Shown in pieces: positions 23,493-34,575 of a stretch of DNA of 64,000 bases. The notes under the pieces were generated by a model, which was given only the letters and a program-made list of their open reading frames with translations, was not told the origin of the DNA and ran no database searches. This DNA is from Prunus persica. Lineage: Eukaryota; Streptophyta; Magnoliopsida; Rosales; Rosaceae. The DNA is taken from positions 16,550,789-16,614,788 of the forward strand of contig NC_034012.1 of the NCBI RefSeq assembly GCF_000346465.2. Direction: 5' to 3'. Made by a program: the position numbers and the translations under genes. Every line of letters starts with the position of its first letter. Position 1 is the stretch's first letter.

Positions 23493-24736
23493 GTTTTTCT
23501 GTTGTACCTGTGCTGGCTGGATTAAGTTCCCCATTGATCGATTGATCATTCGCGGTCGATAAGTCAACTTTCTTTTATGTTTGAGTGTACCACTGCTGGC
23601 GATTAAAAACCCTAGCAGACTTGTAAGATGTAATAATTTGCTGTTGTATAAATCACCTAGCATGCCATATCTAATATGAAATCAAAGTAAGAGCAGAAGC
23701 ATTAAATAAACTAGGGATTAATGCAAGTCTCATTTGGTTCCAATCTTTATAAGTATATGAAAGTGTGCACCAAAGACTATCTAAATCCTATTTGAGAGAA
23801 AGATAAGATGTTTATACCCTTGGAGCGAATCTTGAAACCAAAAATGGTGTTCAAGTAGAGGGAGTGGTCCCTTTATTGTTGGCTCTCCCTTTGATGTTGA
23901 TTCTCCACCTTGTAAATCTCCAAATAGGTACAAAGATATGCACCTCCCCAAATCTCTTTACCAAGGATTGAATGGGATGAGAGAATTGGTAGACAACAAG
24001 TAAAAAGTGGTGCTAGCACCTTCACTTGATGTGATAGATTCAAGGAGTTAGGGAGAGAGAGCTTGATGTTTTCTCTTTTCCAATTTCACCAACTTGAAAA
24101 ACCATAGGATGATAGGATTCCATAGCTACACACTTACAGGATAAAAAATGTCACAAGAGTGACAAAAATGCCCCCAAGCTCTAGTATAGCCACACCTTCC
24201 CTTTTGTGTGTCATATTTTGCTATCTTGGTCAAACACATTAATCCTATAATGTGTCACATATGTGCCTAAGTCCATATGGTCAAATCCCTTTTGAATTTC
24301 CAAGTCATATGGGACCTTTAATTAAAGTTTCATAACTTTAATTGAATAATTAAATTAATCTAATCAATTTAATTACTCTAGTGACTTGATTAATTCAATC
24401 ACTCACTTGTCTAACGAGTATTGGTCCCGGTCATCCTTAGTTGACCATGTCAAGTGTCGGGTTAATTGTTTGACCTTTGACCTTTGACCTTTGACTTTTG
24501 ACTATGACCTTTGACTTTCACATTAACTTTGACCAAGTCACAAAATCAATCATTCTCTTCATAATTTCTCAATCGATTCCTTTTCGGTGTGCAATTTTAT
24601 AAGTTCTAATTAGTAAGGCAGTGGGTATGAATGATTCACTTTGAATCAAGTGTGAATTGTATCCCTCCATACAATTCTTTCTATTGGCGAAGGCTAATTA
24701 TAATTAGTCCGTACAGGGCTTCCACAAGCCACGTTT
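23493..24736. other. 3' flank of copy 1, no gene seen
   Basis: The first 150-200 bp are probably 3' untranslated sequence of the dioxygenase gene. The remainder is A+T-rich and contains a cluster of TTGAC elements at 24439-24533. No coding region is supported. Confidence 0.5.
24439..24533 (+). promoter_or_regulatory. Cluster of TTGAC (W-box core) repeats
   Basis: TTGAC occurs eight times in about 95 bp, mostly in a heptamer array TTTGACC/TTTGACT. TTGAC(C/T) is the core bound by plant WRKY factors. No gene starts nearby, so this may be a simple-sequence expansion or part of a transposon LTR. Confidence 0.35.
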
Positions 24737-25510
24737 TCCAAATTTAAAATTTTGTTTCATACATCATAATTGAAGATAATGTTGCAATGGATTTTTAGAA
24801 ATTTTATGTGCATTTTTCTTATTTTTTATGAAATTTTTACGTTTAAGATACAAAAATGAACCTCTGATGACACATGTTGCCATGCGATATGACACTTGTT
24901 GGAAACTATGATGACACACCAATCTAGCGCTGCCATGTGTCATTATATTCCATGTCTTAGTATTTTCCAATGCCTTAACTTCCAACAATCATAATAAATT
25001 CATAAAAATTCACCAAAAATTCCCACAACCTCCCTGTCACATTTCCTTCATCTATTAAGCTTTAAAATATAATTTTCACATGTACAAAATTCAAGTAATT
25101 TCTTAAAGTCAAGTTTGTTTCTATACTAACAATAATACTATGTTGAAAATCATTACTCTCCTCACTACAACTTTTCCTCCAATTATTACTTGAAATTTCC
25201 CAAAGTCAAAATTTTGTTTTCACACATCATAGTCAAAGAAAATGTGGTAAGGGAGTTTTGGAAATTTTCGGCTTATTTTTTTTCATTTTTTGAGAAGTTT
25301 TCAAGATACAAAAATGAACCACTAATGACACATGTCGCTACGCAATACGTACACTTGTCGGAAGCTTTGATGACGCACCAATCTGACGCTACCATGTGTC
25401 ATTCTCTTCCATTCATTAGTTTTTTCCAATGCTTTAGGTTCCAAAAATCACAATAAATTCATACAAATTTTGAAAAATTCACCAAAAAAATCCCACAAAG
25501 TTCTTAGTAA
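24737..25510. repeat. Tandem ~460-bp repeat, about 1.7 units
   Basis: Two copies offset by about 460 bp share AATTTTGTTT(T)CA, GATACAAAAATGAACC, GATGACACACCAATCT and CATGTGTCATT. A third copy lies at 29093-29433 between two gene fragments. No ORF is associated. Confidence 0.75.
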
Positions 25511-25884
25511 AAAAAATTAGATATTTATGAAGCTTTAGTGAATAGTAAATCATGCGATGTTGAAGTTCTAGTGAATCCTTTTGAAGCATTTATTGCTATT
25601 TCCATTGATGTTATGTTGTTCTTCCTTCTTGTATACGTTCCTAGTTATGGCCAGTTTGGGATTGTTGTCTCCTTTAAAAAAAAGTTGTTTATGCTGTTCT
25701 TTGAAAATAATTAGCTGTAAAGTAAAGTTGCCCCATGTTTGGTAAATAACTCTTTTAAAGTAATGTTAGTACAAAAATAGTGTCAAAACCGTTTGGTAAA
25801 TTTTAATATAAATCTGTTGTTACTATGAATAATGACTCAAATAGATATGATGTTTAAAGTGTTATGCGCTAATTATGTTGTGGC

Positions 25885-26068
25885 AATAGAGGTGGTGAAA
25901 GAGATGGAGGTGAAGATGGTGGTGAAAGAGGTGATGGTGAAGGTGGTGGTGAGGATGGCGGTTGTGGATGTAGAGGTGGTGGTGGGGATGACAATTGTGG
26001 AGGTAGAGGTGGTGGAGGTGGTGGTGGAGATGGAGGAGGAGGTGGTGGTTGTGGTGGTGATGGTGGAG
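25885..26068. repeat. GGT/GGA-rich minisatellite, left part
   Basis: Imperfect (GGTGGT/GGAGGT)n repeats; the proline- or valine-rich ORFs across it are composition artefacts. The right part is 27311-27455, and the two halves are split by a 1.24-kb insertion. Confidence 0.8.
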
Positions 26069-27310
26069 CAGGGGCGGCCCTGGGGTGGTGCAAGTGGCGC
26101 CACCACACAGGGCCCCCGATTCTTAAGGGCCCTCGAAAAAAAAATTTCTTTATATTATATATGTGTATTGATATTATAGGAAGTGTATATATACTATAGC
26201 GTGCTAAATATTTACACAAAAGTGTGCACGGTGGAGTTGGCTTTCCAGCGCATCTCCACTTAACAGAGGTGCACGAGTTCGATTCTTATTAATGCCAATC
26301 TATTCTCCTTTTAATATATTATTTTTTATTATAACAAGTTAATAAAAAACTTTACATAATTATTTAAAAAAAAAAAAAAGGAAAACAAAAGCACACCTTT
26401 AAAAAATATATATATTCTTTTCCAAGAAAAATACTTTCTTCATTCAAAACCAAAAAATAAAATAAAAAAATAAAAATTCATGGCTTCTTCTTTCTCTTAA
26501 ACTATGATTTTCTAATAAATAATCATCATCATTCATCAATCTCTCTTTGGTTCTTTTTTCAATCCTTTGACAATTTTTCTTATTTTTTCAATTTCAAGAA
26601 TTTCAACCCCAAAAAGAGAAAACCATAATTACTAAATTCATAAAGGCCACTCAAAATCAAATAGTCAGATTCAAAGATCATTTCAAATTCAGGTATATAT
26701 CTAAATTTCAATCTATATATTATATGACTTATTTTATTAAATTATTATCATAATGATGATTGGTTTATGAGAATATGGTTTTTAGAAATATTTATCTATT
26801 TCTTGCTAGGGTTTTCTTCCAGGTTACAGGGTTTTGGAATTTTTCTTTGTAATCTAAACATGCCACCTACTAGAAAATACGTTTTTGGATATACAAAGAC
26901 TTAGAAAAAGAAAATTTGAGAAATTGACTTAATCTCAAAGAGGAACTCTTGAATCTTGATAGATTCTTTGTTAAAGAATCACAGGCTACACAGATTGCCT
27001 TTTTTTTTTTTTCCTATTAAACACAGATTGCTTATAGGAGATAGAAAGGGACCTTATAAGGGCACAAGGAGCTTATTTTTGTACCAAACATACTAATATT
27101 TAACTTTATCAAATGGAAACATTTAAATTTTTACGAATTTGATTTTTTATTGTCATTACATGTTTATTGATGGTGACTTTTAATTATAAAGAAAATTGTT
27201 TATGACATTAAGTTATGGCAAATTTGTATTTGTAATATTTTCGTATTAAATTATGTAAGACCCCAATTTAAGTTTTGAACAGGGCCCTCAAAATCTCAAA
27301 GACGGCCCTG
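26069..27310 (+). mobile_element. hAT-like transposon relic
   Basis: The insertion starts CAGGGGCGGCCCTG and ends AAAGACGGCCCTG, which gives short inverted ends (CAGGG...CCCTG). Inside, at 26860, a frameshifted ORF resembles the N-terminus of the MYM/TTF-zinc-finger class of plant hAT-related transposases. A tRNA-like stretch with a GAGTTCGATTC B box lies near 26230-26285. An 8-bp target duplication cannot be recognised because the flanks are GGT repeats. Confidence 0.55.
26860..27000 (+). pseudogene. Remnant of a zinc-finger MYM-type/hAT transposase N-terminus
   Basis: ATG at 26860 opens MPPTRKYVFGYTKT; a frame change then gives KRKFEKLT, a stop, and SQRGTLES. The pattern (basic KKRKFEKL, then SQRGxL) matches remembered N-termini of MYM-type zinc finger 1-like transposases. 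Stops and frameshifts make it non-functional, and the rest of the transposase is absent. Confidence 0.45.
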
Positions 27311-27455
27311 GGTATGGATGGCGGTTGTAGAGGAGGAAATGATGGTGTTGGTGATGGCAGAGTAATATGTGGTGGTGGTGGTGGTGGTGGTGGTGGTGGT
27401 GACGGTGGTGGTAGAGGTGGTAGAGTTGGATGTGAAGGTGGAGGTAGTGTCATTT
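27311..27455. repeat. GGT/GGA-rich minisatellite, right part
   Basis: Continuation of 25885-26068 with a pure (GGT)n run at about 27371-27402. Confidence 0.8.
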
Positions 27456-27669
27456 TTAAAAATGAATGATGTCATTTTTAAAATTTAAAAAATTCATTAA
27501 ACGCTTATCTTTGCTTTTTTTTAAAGTAGCTTTGAAAAACAACCCAAAACTTGCTTTTAAAAGTTGTTGTCAGAAGGCCACTGCTTTTAAAATAATCGAG
27601 ATATTTTATTTTTACCAAACGCTGCTTAACTTTAAAGTGAAGCCGGTTTTTGGCCAAAAAAAGCAATTC

Positions 27670-29055
27670 TAAACAAGGCCTTAGTAGTCAAGAAGTCAAT
27701 ACCCGCTTTGCACCAACAGAAATCAACAAAACCGGAGTTTCTATGTTCTCCATTGTTGCATTTTGTCCATTTCTCATATCGGATATTTTGGTCACATCTG
27801 ACGGAACTGTGCTTATCTTTGACACACAGCATATTGATCTCACAGCTGATCCACCAACATGCTCTCCAAGCAATTTTGATGCAGACCAATTCTCAACACC
27901 TGGCATATACCTAAGTGATCATTAGACAATTAGCTAGTCTTGTATAAGCACCTGATAAATCACTCAGTTTTGCCACCCAGGCGGGTTCATATGTTAAATA
28001 AATATCATGCATATATTCATTTTTATGTAGGCTACAACATGCATGTATACTGTCAGCTCAATTCTCAAGGATAACAGAAGTGTAAATACATTCAATTAAA
28101 TTATACAATAAATTCAACTATTTTTCCCTTTACAATTTTATTTTTAAATTTCAAATATTAAATAGCTAATAATTATAATCATACGGTACCTAGTCAACCT
28201 CACAGTTCTATCTTCACACCCAGTTGCGATCCAACTAGATGCAGAGAAGAGGTTGTGCTTCCCATATACTCCAGGTTGAAATCCTCCTGAGACAAAGCAT
28301 ATGGAATGCATCTCTCTCCCATGGAATTGCATATGCAAATTCCCGGAGAGTGTCTTCCTTTCACCATCAAGCACCCACTGCCTATGAATATAAATGATTT
28401 CATCCTAACTAATCAAAGAAATATAGTGCAGAGTTAAGATACAATTTAAATGAAACCTTATCTTTTCAAAGTAAACAAATGAAACATACGATCAATATTA
28501 ACAAAAGATAGAATGATATGATTGCAGCAAAACAATTCACAAAGCAATTCATGACACAAAATTAAAGGAACTCATATCATGCATTTATGGATGTGTATTT
28601 TCAGATGACAAAAAATACTTTTGACCTACTCCGTGGATGTATCTTTCCACAATGTTTATTTTATTTGTGCCTCTGAAATTACCAATTCTAAATAGATTGG
28701 CACAAACCTTAACATATGCAAAGCAGTTCTTTATTTCTGGTACATCACCAAGATAATAGGAATGTGGGCGACTCCATCCACCACATGGAATTTGCACAAC
28801 CTGCAACAAAATATGGGTCCTTAGGCATCAAAATAAATAACACAAACAACTTTCAAATCATTTCAGTAAGCCGTCTGAGGAAAAGGAAAAGACTCTACCT
28901 TGGTCTCAGTTAATAAGTTCCAAATAATAAAATCCACTGATGCTAAACCAGCAGCACAATGGCAGCTTGACAACTCATTGACAGCGCTATTATCAGTGGA
29001 GAAGGATTGAATCAGACTCAACTCCTTCACTTGCTTCATCCCTATAAACTCTAAT
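27670..29055 (-). pseudogene. WDR6-like WD40 gene fragment
   Basis: Four exons on the minus strand with good splice sites: about 29055-28899 (SAVNELSSCHCAAGLASVDF), 28800-28708 (VVQIPCGGWSRPHSYYLGDV), 28377-28190 (NLHMQFHGREMHSICF, then SSWIATGCEDRTVRLT), and 27899 to about 27670 (GEHVGGSAVRSICCVS). These are consecutive internal exons of the plant WDR6-like (tRNA-methylation cofactor type) WD40 protein. A TGA replaces the expected Trp after KRVLTS, and both gene ends are missing. Introns are kept, so it came from genomic DNA and is not a retrocopy. Confidence 0.75.
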
Positions 29056-29092
29056 GTCTATTGCTTCATCCCTGTAAACTCTAATGTCTACC

Positions 29093-29433
29093 GCGGCTAA
29101 GCTTTAAAATATAATTTTGACATGTAAAATTCAAATAATTTCTCAAAGTCAAGTTTGTTTTGATGCTAACAATAATACTATGTTGAAAATCATCTCTCCT
29201 TTACAACAACTCTTCCTCCAATAATTACTTCAAATTTCCCAAGGCCAAAATTTTATTATCACACATCATAGCCGAAGATAATGTCGCAAGGAGTTTTTTT
29301 TTTTTTTTTTTCGGTGCATTTTTTTTAATTTCTTATTCATTGTTTGTGAATTTTTAAGTTAAAGATACAAAAATGAACCTGATGACACGTGGTGCTACGC
29401 GATACTAACACCTGTAAGAAACTCTGACGATAC
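29093..29433. repeat. Third copy of the 24.7-kb repeat
   Basis: It begins TAAGCTTTAAAATATAATTT and includes GATACAAAAATGAACC and the ACATCATAG block of 24737-25510. It separates the WDR6-like and RecQ-like fragments. A 28-31 bp direct duplication (TTGCTTCATCCCTGTAAACT) sits just before it at about 29032-29090. Confidence 0.7.
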
Positions 29434-29435
29434 AT

Positions 29436-29666
29436 ACCACTACATCATAGGCAGCAGCCTTCATGCCACACCTACAGAGATAGTTTGCAATGCTCAACGT
29501 TCCTTTTCTAGTAGGAACATACGTGATGGTTGACCCTTTCTCTAAAGGCTCCTGCTGCACAAGTGTTAGTCTTTCTTCCGGTTTATTTGGCAGATCAATA
29601 ATATCAGATATAGTTTCTTTTCTAGTATTCCAGTCCTCCCAAAGAGATTGTCCACAGAATTCACCG
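29436..29666 (-). pseudogene. RecQ helicase SIM-like exon fragment
   Basis: The exon starts after an AG acceptor at 29666 and reads SGEFCGQSLWEDWNTRK, later STITYVPTRKGTLSIANYL and CRCGMKAAAYD. This fits the conserved YVPTRKxTLSIAxYL stretch (helicase C-terminal lobe) of plant RecQ-like SIM helicases. No other exon of that gene is visible in the window. It lies on the same strand as the WDR6-like fragment, so both may have been moved together. Confidence 0.65.
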
Positions 29667-31010
29667 CTGCAAGTATGAAAAAAGATCCGCACATTGAACA
29701 ATAATCATGTTTGACATGCTATCAATTTTATTTCAGATATCAGAACTTGAAAATTACAATACCAACCCAATCATTCACACTCTGGAAGATGTTAATGTCA
29801 TTTTCCAAGTACTCAACTGACAACGCCCTTCCTTTTGAGGAACAAACTCATCTCTTGTTACAACAACAAATCACAAACACCAAGACATGATTCAGAATCT
29901 CATAAACAATTGAGAAACAAACGCATATTCGCACATAATCACTACTAGTATAAATCCCTAAACACTAAAAAAAATTCCGAAAATTTGCCCTAATTCCTAT
30001 ATAAATCGAAAATATATACAAAAAGATAATGATTTTCACAGATAATTTACAATAAATACCCAAATATTTTAACCCTAAATCAAATTAGGGATATAGAAAT
30101 TGAATTTTCAAAAAACATAGAAAATAATTCTAAGAGAAGGTAGGACAGTTGTTACCTATGGAAGGAAGGGAGGCTCTCATGGGCAGAGAGCGCGAGAGAC
30201 AGCAAGAAAGAGAGCGCCGGAGAGAGAGACGGAGCCGTCGACGCCAAAACCAGTCTACGGAAAAACAGATCACGATCCCAAACAACAACAAAAGCTGAAA
30301 TACTGAAACAGCAAAATAGAGTAACAGACCCAAGTACCAGGGAAGCAGGCCCAAAACAGAGCCAAGGCCCGTCACTCTTCCTCCTAGACTGGCGGGCAAG
30401 GAAGGCCATCGTGAGAGAGAATGAACACAAAAAAATAAAAATAGTTAAAATTAAAATTTGAATTCTAAGAAATATATTTGAAGGTTGGAATTCTAAAAAC
30501 TAAAAGATTTTCTTGGGATTCATAGATGTCTGAGGGAGGCGATGTCGGTGTTTGGGTACTATGTGGGTGAAGGAGGCGAAGGAGATGGGAAAAATGTGAA
30601 CAGTAACTGTTATCAACCCTAACTCAATAGCCACTAACACAGAGAATAAACAGCTGAGAGAGAGAGAGAGAGAGAATTTGTTGGAGAGGAACAAGAGGGA
30701 GTCTGAAAAAAAATACAAACAGGCGCCATTGGATGGAAGAAAGGCGGGATTGGAAAAGGCGTTCGAGGACGTGCGCTAACCGGCAGTGCAGCATACATTT
30801 CTATTGTAAGCTCTCTTTTTCTCTCCAGCCATTGAGATCACTTTGATGGCTGAGATGGAGCCACAAATAGGGGTTCGCAAAAAGGAGTTCCAACCTCAGC
30901 CGCGTGCATCACGATAAAGGGCACTTTAGTTTAGCTTGTGTTTTTTCCTTTATAAGAGTCTAATTTTCTGTTCCTTCTTCTTCTTCTATTTTTTCCCTTT
31001 TCAATACTTA
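29667..31010. other. Spacer with small repeats, no gene seen
   Basis: A+T-rich to 30120; 30130-30430 is purine-rich on the plus strand, and a short (GA)n is at 30656-30676. ORFs here have repeat-driven composition and I recognise no product. Confidence 0.5.
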
Positions 31011-32682
31011 GAAGCATCTCCAGCAAACTCTTTTATCTTCTCATTCTTAGCAGATTTTCTACTTGGCTCTCTATTTTGGAGAATCAACTTTTGGCTCTCT
31101 ACATCTAGAGAGAAGGAGAGAGAATTTGGCTAGGAGGGGAGAGAAAAAAGGGGAGAAAGATAGAGACATTTGGGAGGTTGATTGGGTTGAGTTTCTACTT
31201 TTTTTTTAATATATTTGATTTGTAAGAGAAAGAGAAAATAAAAATAAAAATTTTTAGATTAGCCAAAATAAAGAACACTGCTAGAGGAAACACATTTTAA
31301 GTGGTTTGCTATAATAGTTTTCTAGCTATTTTAGTTAGAAATTGGCTAAAAATTGGAGACTCTCCTGGAGATGCCCGACAAGGCAAAGACAAAGTAAGAT
31401 TTGTCATTATTTACGTGAATAGTGGCAGCCCTTGTCCTTTTTTTTTTTTCCTCTATGAGCAAGAACAAGGATAATTACTATTCACTTTAATTTATTTTCT
31501 ATTTTTTATAAACGATTAATTTTGATAAGATTTTCAGTTGCCACATATTATTATTTATTATAAAATTCTCAAATAAAATTTCAGATAACATTTTCGAATT
31601 AAATTTTAGGATTAAATTTTCGAATAAGATTTTCGTTTGCCACGTGTTCATATTTTGTTATAACATTCAAATCTCAAATTTCTGATAAGATTTTCGGTTG
31701 CCACGTGTTGATATTTATTATAAAATTATAATCTCAAATTTCAAATAAGATTTTCACCCTTTAAAATTGCACCACGTATCATTTCTATCTTCTAAATCCC
31801 TCTATAAAACTACCCCTCAACTCAGACATCTCACATCATATCTTCTTTATTATTTCATTTCTCAGATTTTGTAAAATACATTCTACTCTCAATGTCTAAC
31901 TTGAGGAGGGCGTTGGAGAGGCAACATCGAGAAGATGAAATTGAATAAAACGGCATTTAGAAATATTTTACCTCGTCACCAAGTATTTAACCGCTTTGAA
32001 TGTTGTCACTCGCTTTTGCCAACGCATCTCTTCATTTCCCTAACTCTTTATTCAAAAAATTTCATCTACTAACCAATGTCATTTCCGTACTAGCTAAACC
32101 CAATATTTCGCAAAATTCTCCATGAATTTTTCTCCATATATGAGAGGACTTCATCTCATTGCCCCTGATCGGGCAATGACCAACTTTGATCCAACACTCA
32201 CACAACAAAATATCTTCCACGGTTGTCCACGCACCTTCGGCAATTATGAAAGATGCCATTTGTATTTTTACACAAATAGAATTTAGTAGTAGAAACTTTT
32301 GTGCGGAAAGTGAATAATATTGGTAGGTATTTATAGAAAAAATTTCAAGAATTTTTTGATATTTTTTACAATTTTTTTCGTTGTTGGAGTTGACAAGATT
32401 TTTGGATTGGAGGCTCCAGAAGAAGTCATGTGGCTTGTAGTCGTTGGTTTCTGACAACTGTGGGTCAGATCTGACGTCAAGCTGGCGTCAGCGCAAGAAA
32501 TTCAAAAAAAAAATTACCATTGACTAACGCTGACGTCAACAGCCCGAAAACAAGTAGACGAACTAGATCTTCTCGTGGGCTTGCCCGGGCTCGTGGGTCC
32601 CACCCCTTGCCCGGGCTGGATCTTGCGTGCTAAAGCTACTTCCAGGAGTTAGAGCCTCCTCCTGCCTGCGCTAGAGATGCTC
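31011..32682. mobile_element. PIF/Harbinger-like non-autonomous transposon
   Basis: The left end GAAGCATCTCCAGCA and the right end (reverse complement GAGCATCTCTAGCG) form short inverted termini, flanked by TTA on both sides (31008-31010 and 32683-32685). This matches the 3-bp TWA target duplications of PIF/Harbinger elements. It carries a short Myb/SANT-like ORF on the minus strand but no DDE transposase. The left portion contains an internal CCTGGAGATGC at about 31363-31373, so a small MITE may be nested at 31011-31375. Confidence 0.6.
32062..32259 (-). pseudogene. Truncated Myb/SANT-like protein of the Harbinger ORF1 type
   Basis: From ATG at 32259 the frame reads MASFIIAEGAWTTVEDILLC, then ECWIKVGHCPIRGNEMKSSH, then IWRKIHGEFCEILG. 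This resembles the trihelix/Myb-like N-terminus found in Harbinger ORF1 and in proteins annotated as glutathione S-transferase T3-like (WTxxEDxLLxxxW, GNExxxxxxWxKIxxxF). About 65 codons remain out of the 200-400 usual for the family. It may bind transposon ends in complete relatives. Confidence 0.6.
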
Positions 32683-32981
32683 TTAGACCCCACCAAATAG
32701 TCAAACGTGAGATAGTTTTCTACACCTGTGTAATTGAATATTAGGAAATAAAAAATATATGCACACGTTGGATGGAGACATGCCAGCAAGCTCATATTTC
32801 AATAGGATAGAATAGATAGACATAGACAATATCTCTCACCTTGAAATTGCAGAAACGTCCAAGTTCCTCCCATCATGAGCTTTCCTTGGAGGTGAGAAGT
32901 GAGCACCGGGAGATATCATTTTCATTTGCAGCTGATATTACAGAAGCTCTTTCTTTAGGGGGCTAGAAAGGAACTAACCAC

Positions 32982-34575
32982 ATGGACATGGCTGCCAAGA
33001 TAGAGTTAGGATCCCAAACTGTCCAAGAGCTGCTCGGAAAAGGCAAAGCGAAACAAGTGCCTGAGAAATATATCCATAAAGTTGGAGCCCCAAATGCTTC
33101 TTCGGCCCAGTTGATGGATATACCAGTCATTGATCTTGGCCTCCTCCTCACACCATCCTCAATCACTGCACAACAACTTGAGAAACTTCGATCAGCTCTT
33201 ACCACATGGGGTTGCTTTCAGGTCCGAATTCAAACATATTCAAATACCCAATTTAATGAATTAGCAAACTTTTATGTTTAGTTCAGAAAACTTGGTACAA
33301 GTGATCTAGATTTCTAAGCATATCCCAGGATCAGGATGCTGTATTATTATTATATTAAATTTGGTTTTTCCCTGTGTTCTGTTTTATTAGATCCATCCAC
33401 CTATATGTAAAACATGTTTGAAACTCTGTGTTCCAGGTAATAAATCATGGCATGACACCTGAATTCCTAGACGAGGTCCGCGAAATGACCAAACAATTTT
33501 TTGCACTTCCAGTGGAAGAGAAGCAGAAATACTTGAGACAAGTCAACGATATTCAAGGATATGGGAACGACATGGTTTTTTCAGAACAACAAACACTTGA
33601 TTGGTCTGACCGGCTATACCTTTCTGTATATCCAGAAGAGCACCGAAAGCTCAAATTTTGGCCTCAAAATCCCAAATCTTTTAGGTAACTTGTGTTTGCT
33701 ATACATGTATCTTCTTCCTTCACATTGAAGCAATAAGCATATCATGATCCCTCAGAGTTCAACATATATTATTACTGCAGTGAAACTTTAGACCAATATA
33801 CGATGAAGTTACAAGTGGTAACAAAAACTGTCCTGGAGGCCATGGCAAGGTCATTGAATTTGGATGTTAATTGCTTTCGGGACCTGTATGGAGAACAAGG
33901 GAAAATGGATGTGAGGTTTAACTTTTATCCTCCTTGTTCGAGGCCTGATGTTGTCCTGGGTGTGAAACCGCATGCAGATGGAACAATAATCACCCTTCTC
34001 TTGCAAGACAAACAAGTGGAAGGTCTTCAGTTTCTGAAAGATGATCAGTGGTTTAGAGCTCCCATTGTTCCTGAGGCGCTTCTCATTAATGTCGGTGATC
34101 AGGCAGAGGTAAATCAAATGTTCTTTCTCAACCTGTTCAATTATTGGTTTTAACCTTTAAAGCAATGCCTAAAGAGTAAAGCTTAAACTGAAATTTGGTG
34201 TGTGATTGAAAGCTTAAAAATGTACCCGTTTGGTCAACGGGGTCTAACATAGTGGAAAAGGGCCTTGACTTGCACACTAGTGGTCTCAGGTTTGAACCCT
34301 GTGACACCTTTGATTGTTGGTTTCCTTGTGATACGCAGATATTGAGCAATGGAATTTTCAAGAGCCCTGTACACAGGGTAGTGACAAATCCAGACAAGGA
34401 GAGGATCTCTTTGGCTGCCTTCTGCATCCCGGAATCAGATAAAGATATTGAACCCTTTGAAAGCCTGGTCAATGAGTCAACGCCAAGATTGTACAAAAAG
34501 GTAAAAAATTATGTTGGCATCTATTTCGAATACTACCAGCAGGGGAGGAGACCAATTGAAGCAGCAAAAATTTAA
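32982..34575 (+). CDS. 2-oxoglutarate/Fe(II)-dependent dioxygenase, SRG1-like, copy 2
   Basis: Exons 32982-33221, 33437-33684, 33781-34108 and 34339-34575 join in frame to 350 residues. Splice phases are the same as in copy 1 (0, 2, 0). His227 and Asp229, His284, and Arg294-x-Ser296 are intact. The conserved WGCFQ/VINHG junction spans intron 1. The 5' leader is shared with the other copies from about 32840. Intron 3 carries a ~79-bp tRNA-like insertion absent from copy 1. It differs from copy 3 at about 7 residues (for example Glu against Lys in FLDEVREM). Substrate unknown; probably a cytosolic oxidase of specialised metabolism. No defect is visible. Confidence 0.93.
34231..34309 (+). repeat. 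tRNA-derived SINE-like insertion in intron 3 of copy 2
   Basis: Relative to copy 1, intron 3 has an extra segment GGTCAACGGGGTCTAACATA to GTGACACC. It has an A-box-like TAACATAGTGG and a B-box-like GGTTTGAACCC about 45 bp apart, as in a tRNA or SINE head. The same insertion is in copy 3 at 52959-53037, so it predates that duplication. Confidence 0.6.

Noticed and set aside
24176..25510. CRISPR-like or satellite array
   Set aside because: There are fewer than two full units of about 460 bp and no short direct repeats with unique spacers; the genome is eukaryotic.
25869..26219. Proline-rich or valine-rich ORFs over the GGT tract
   Set aside because: They arise from GGT/GGA simple repeats read in several frames on both strands and have no independent coding signal.
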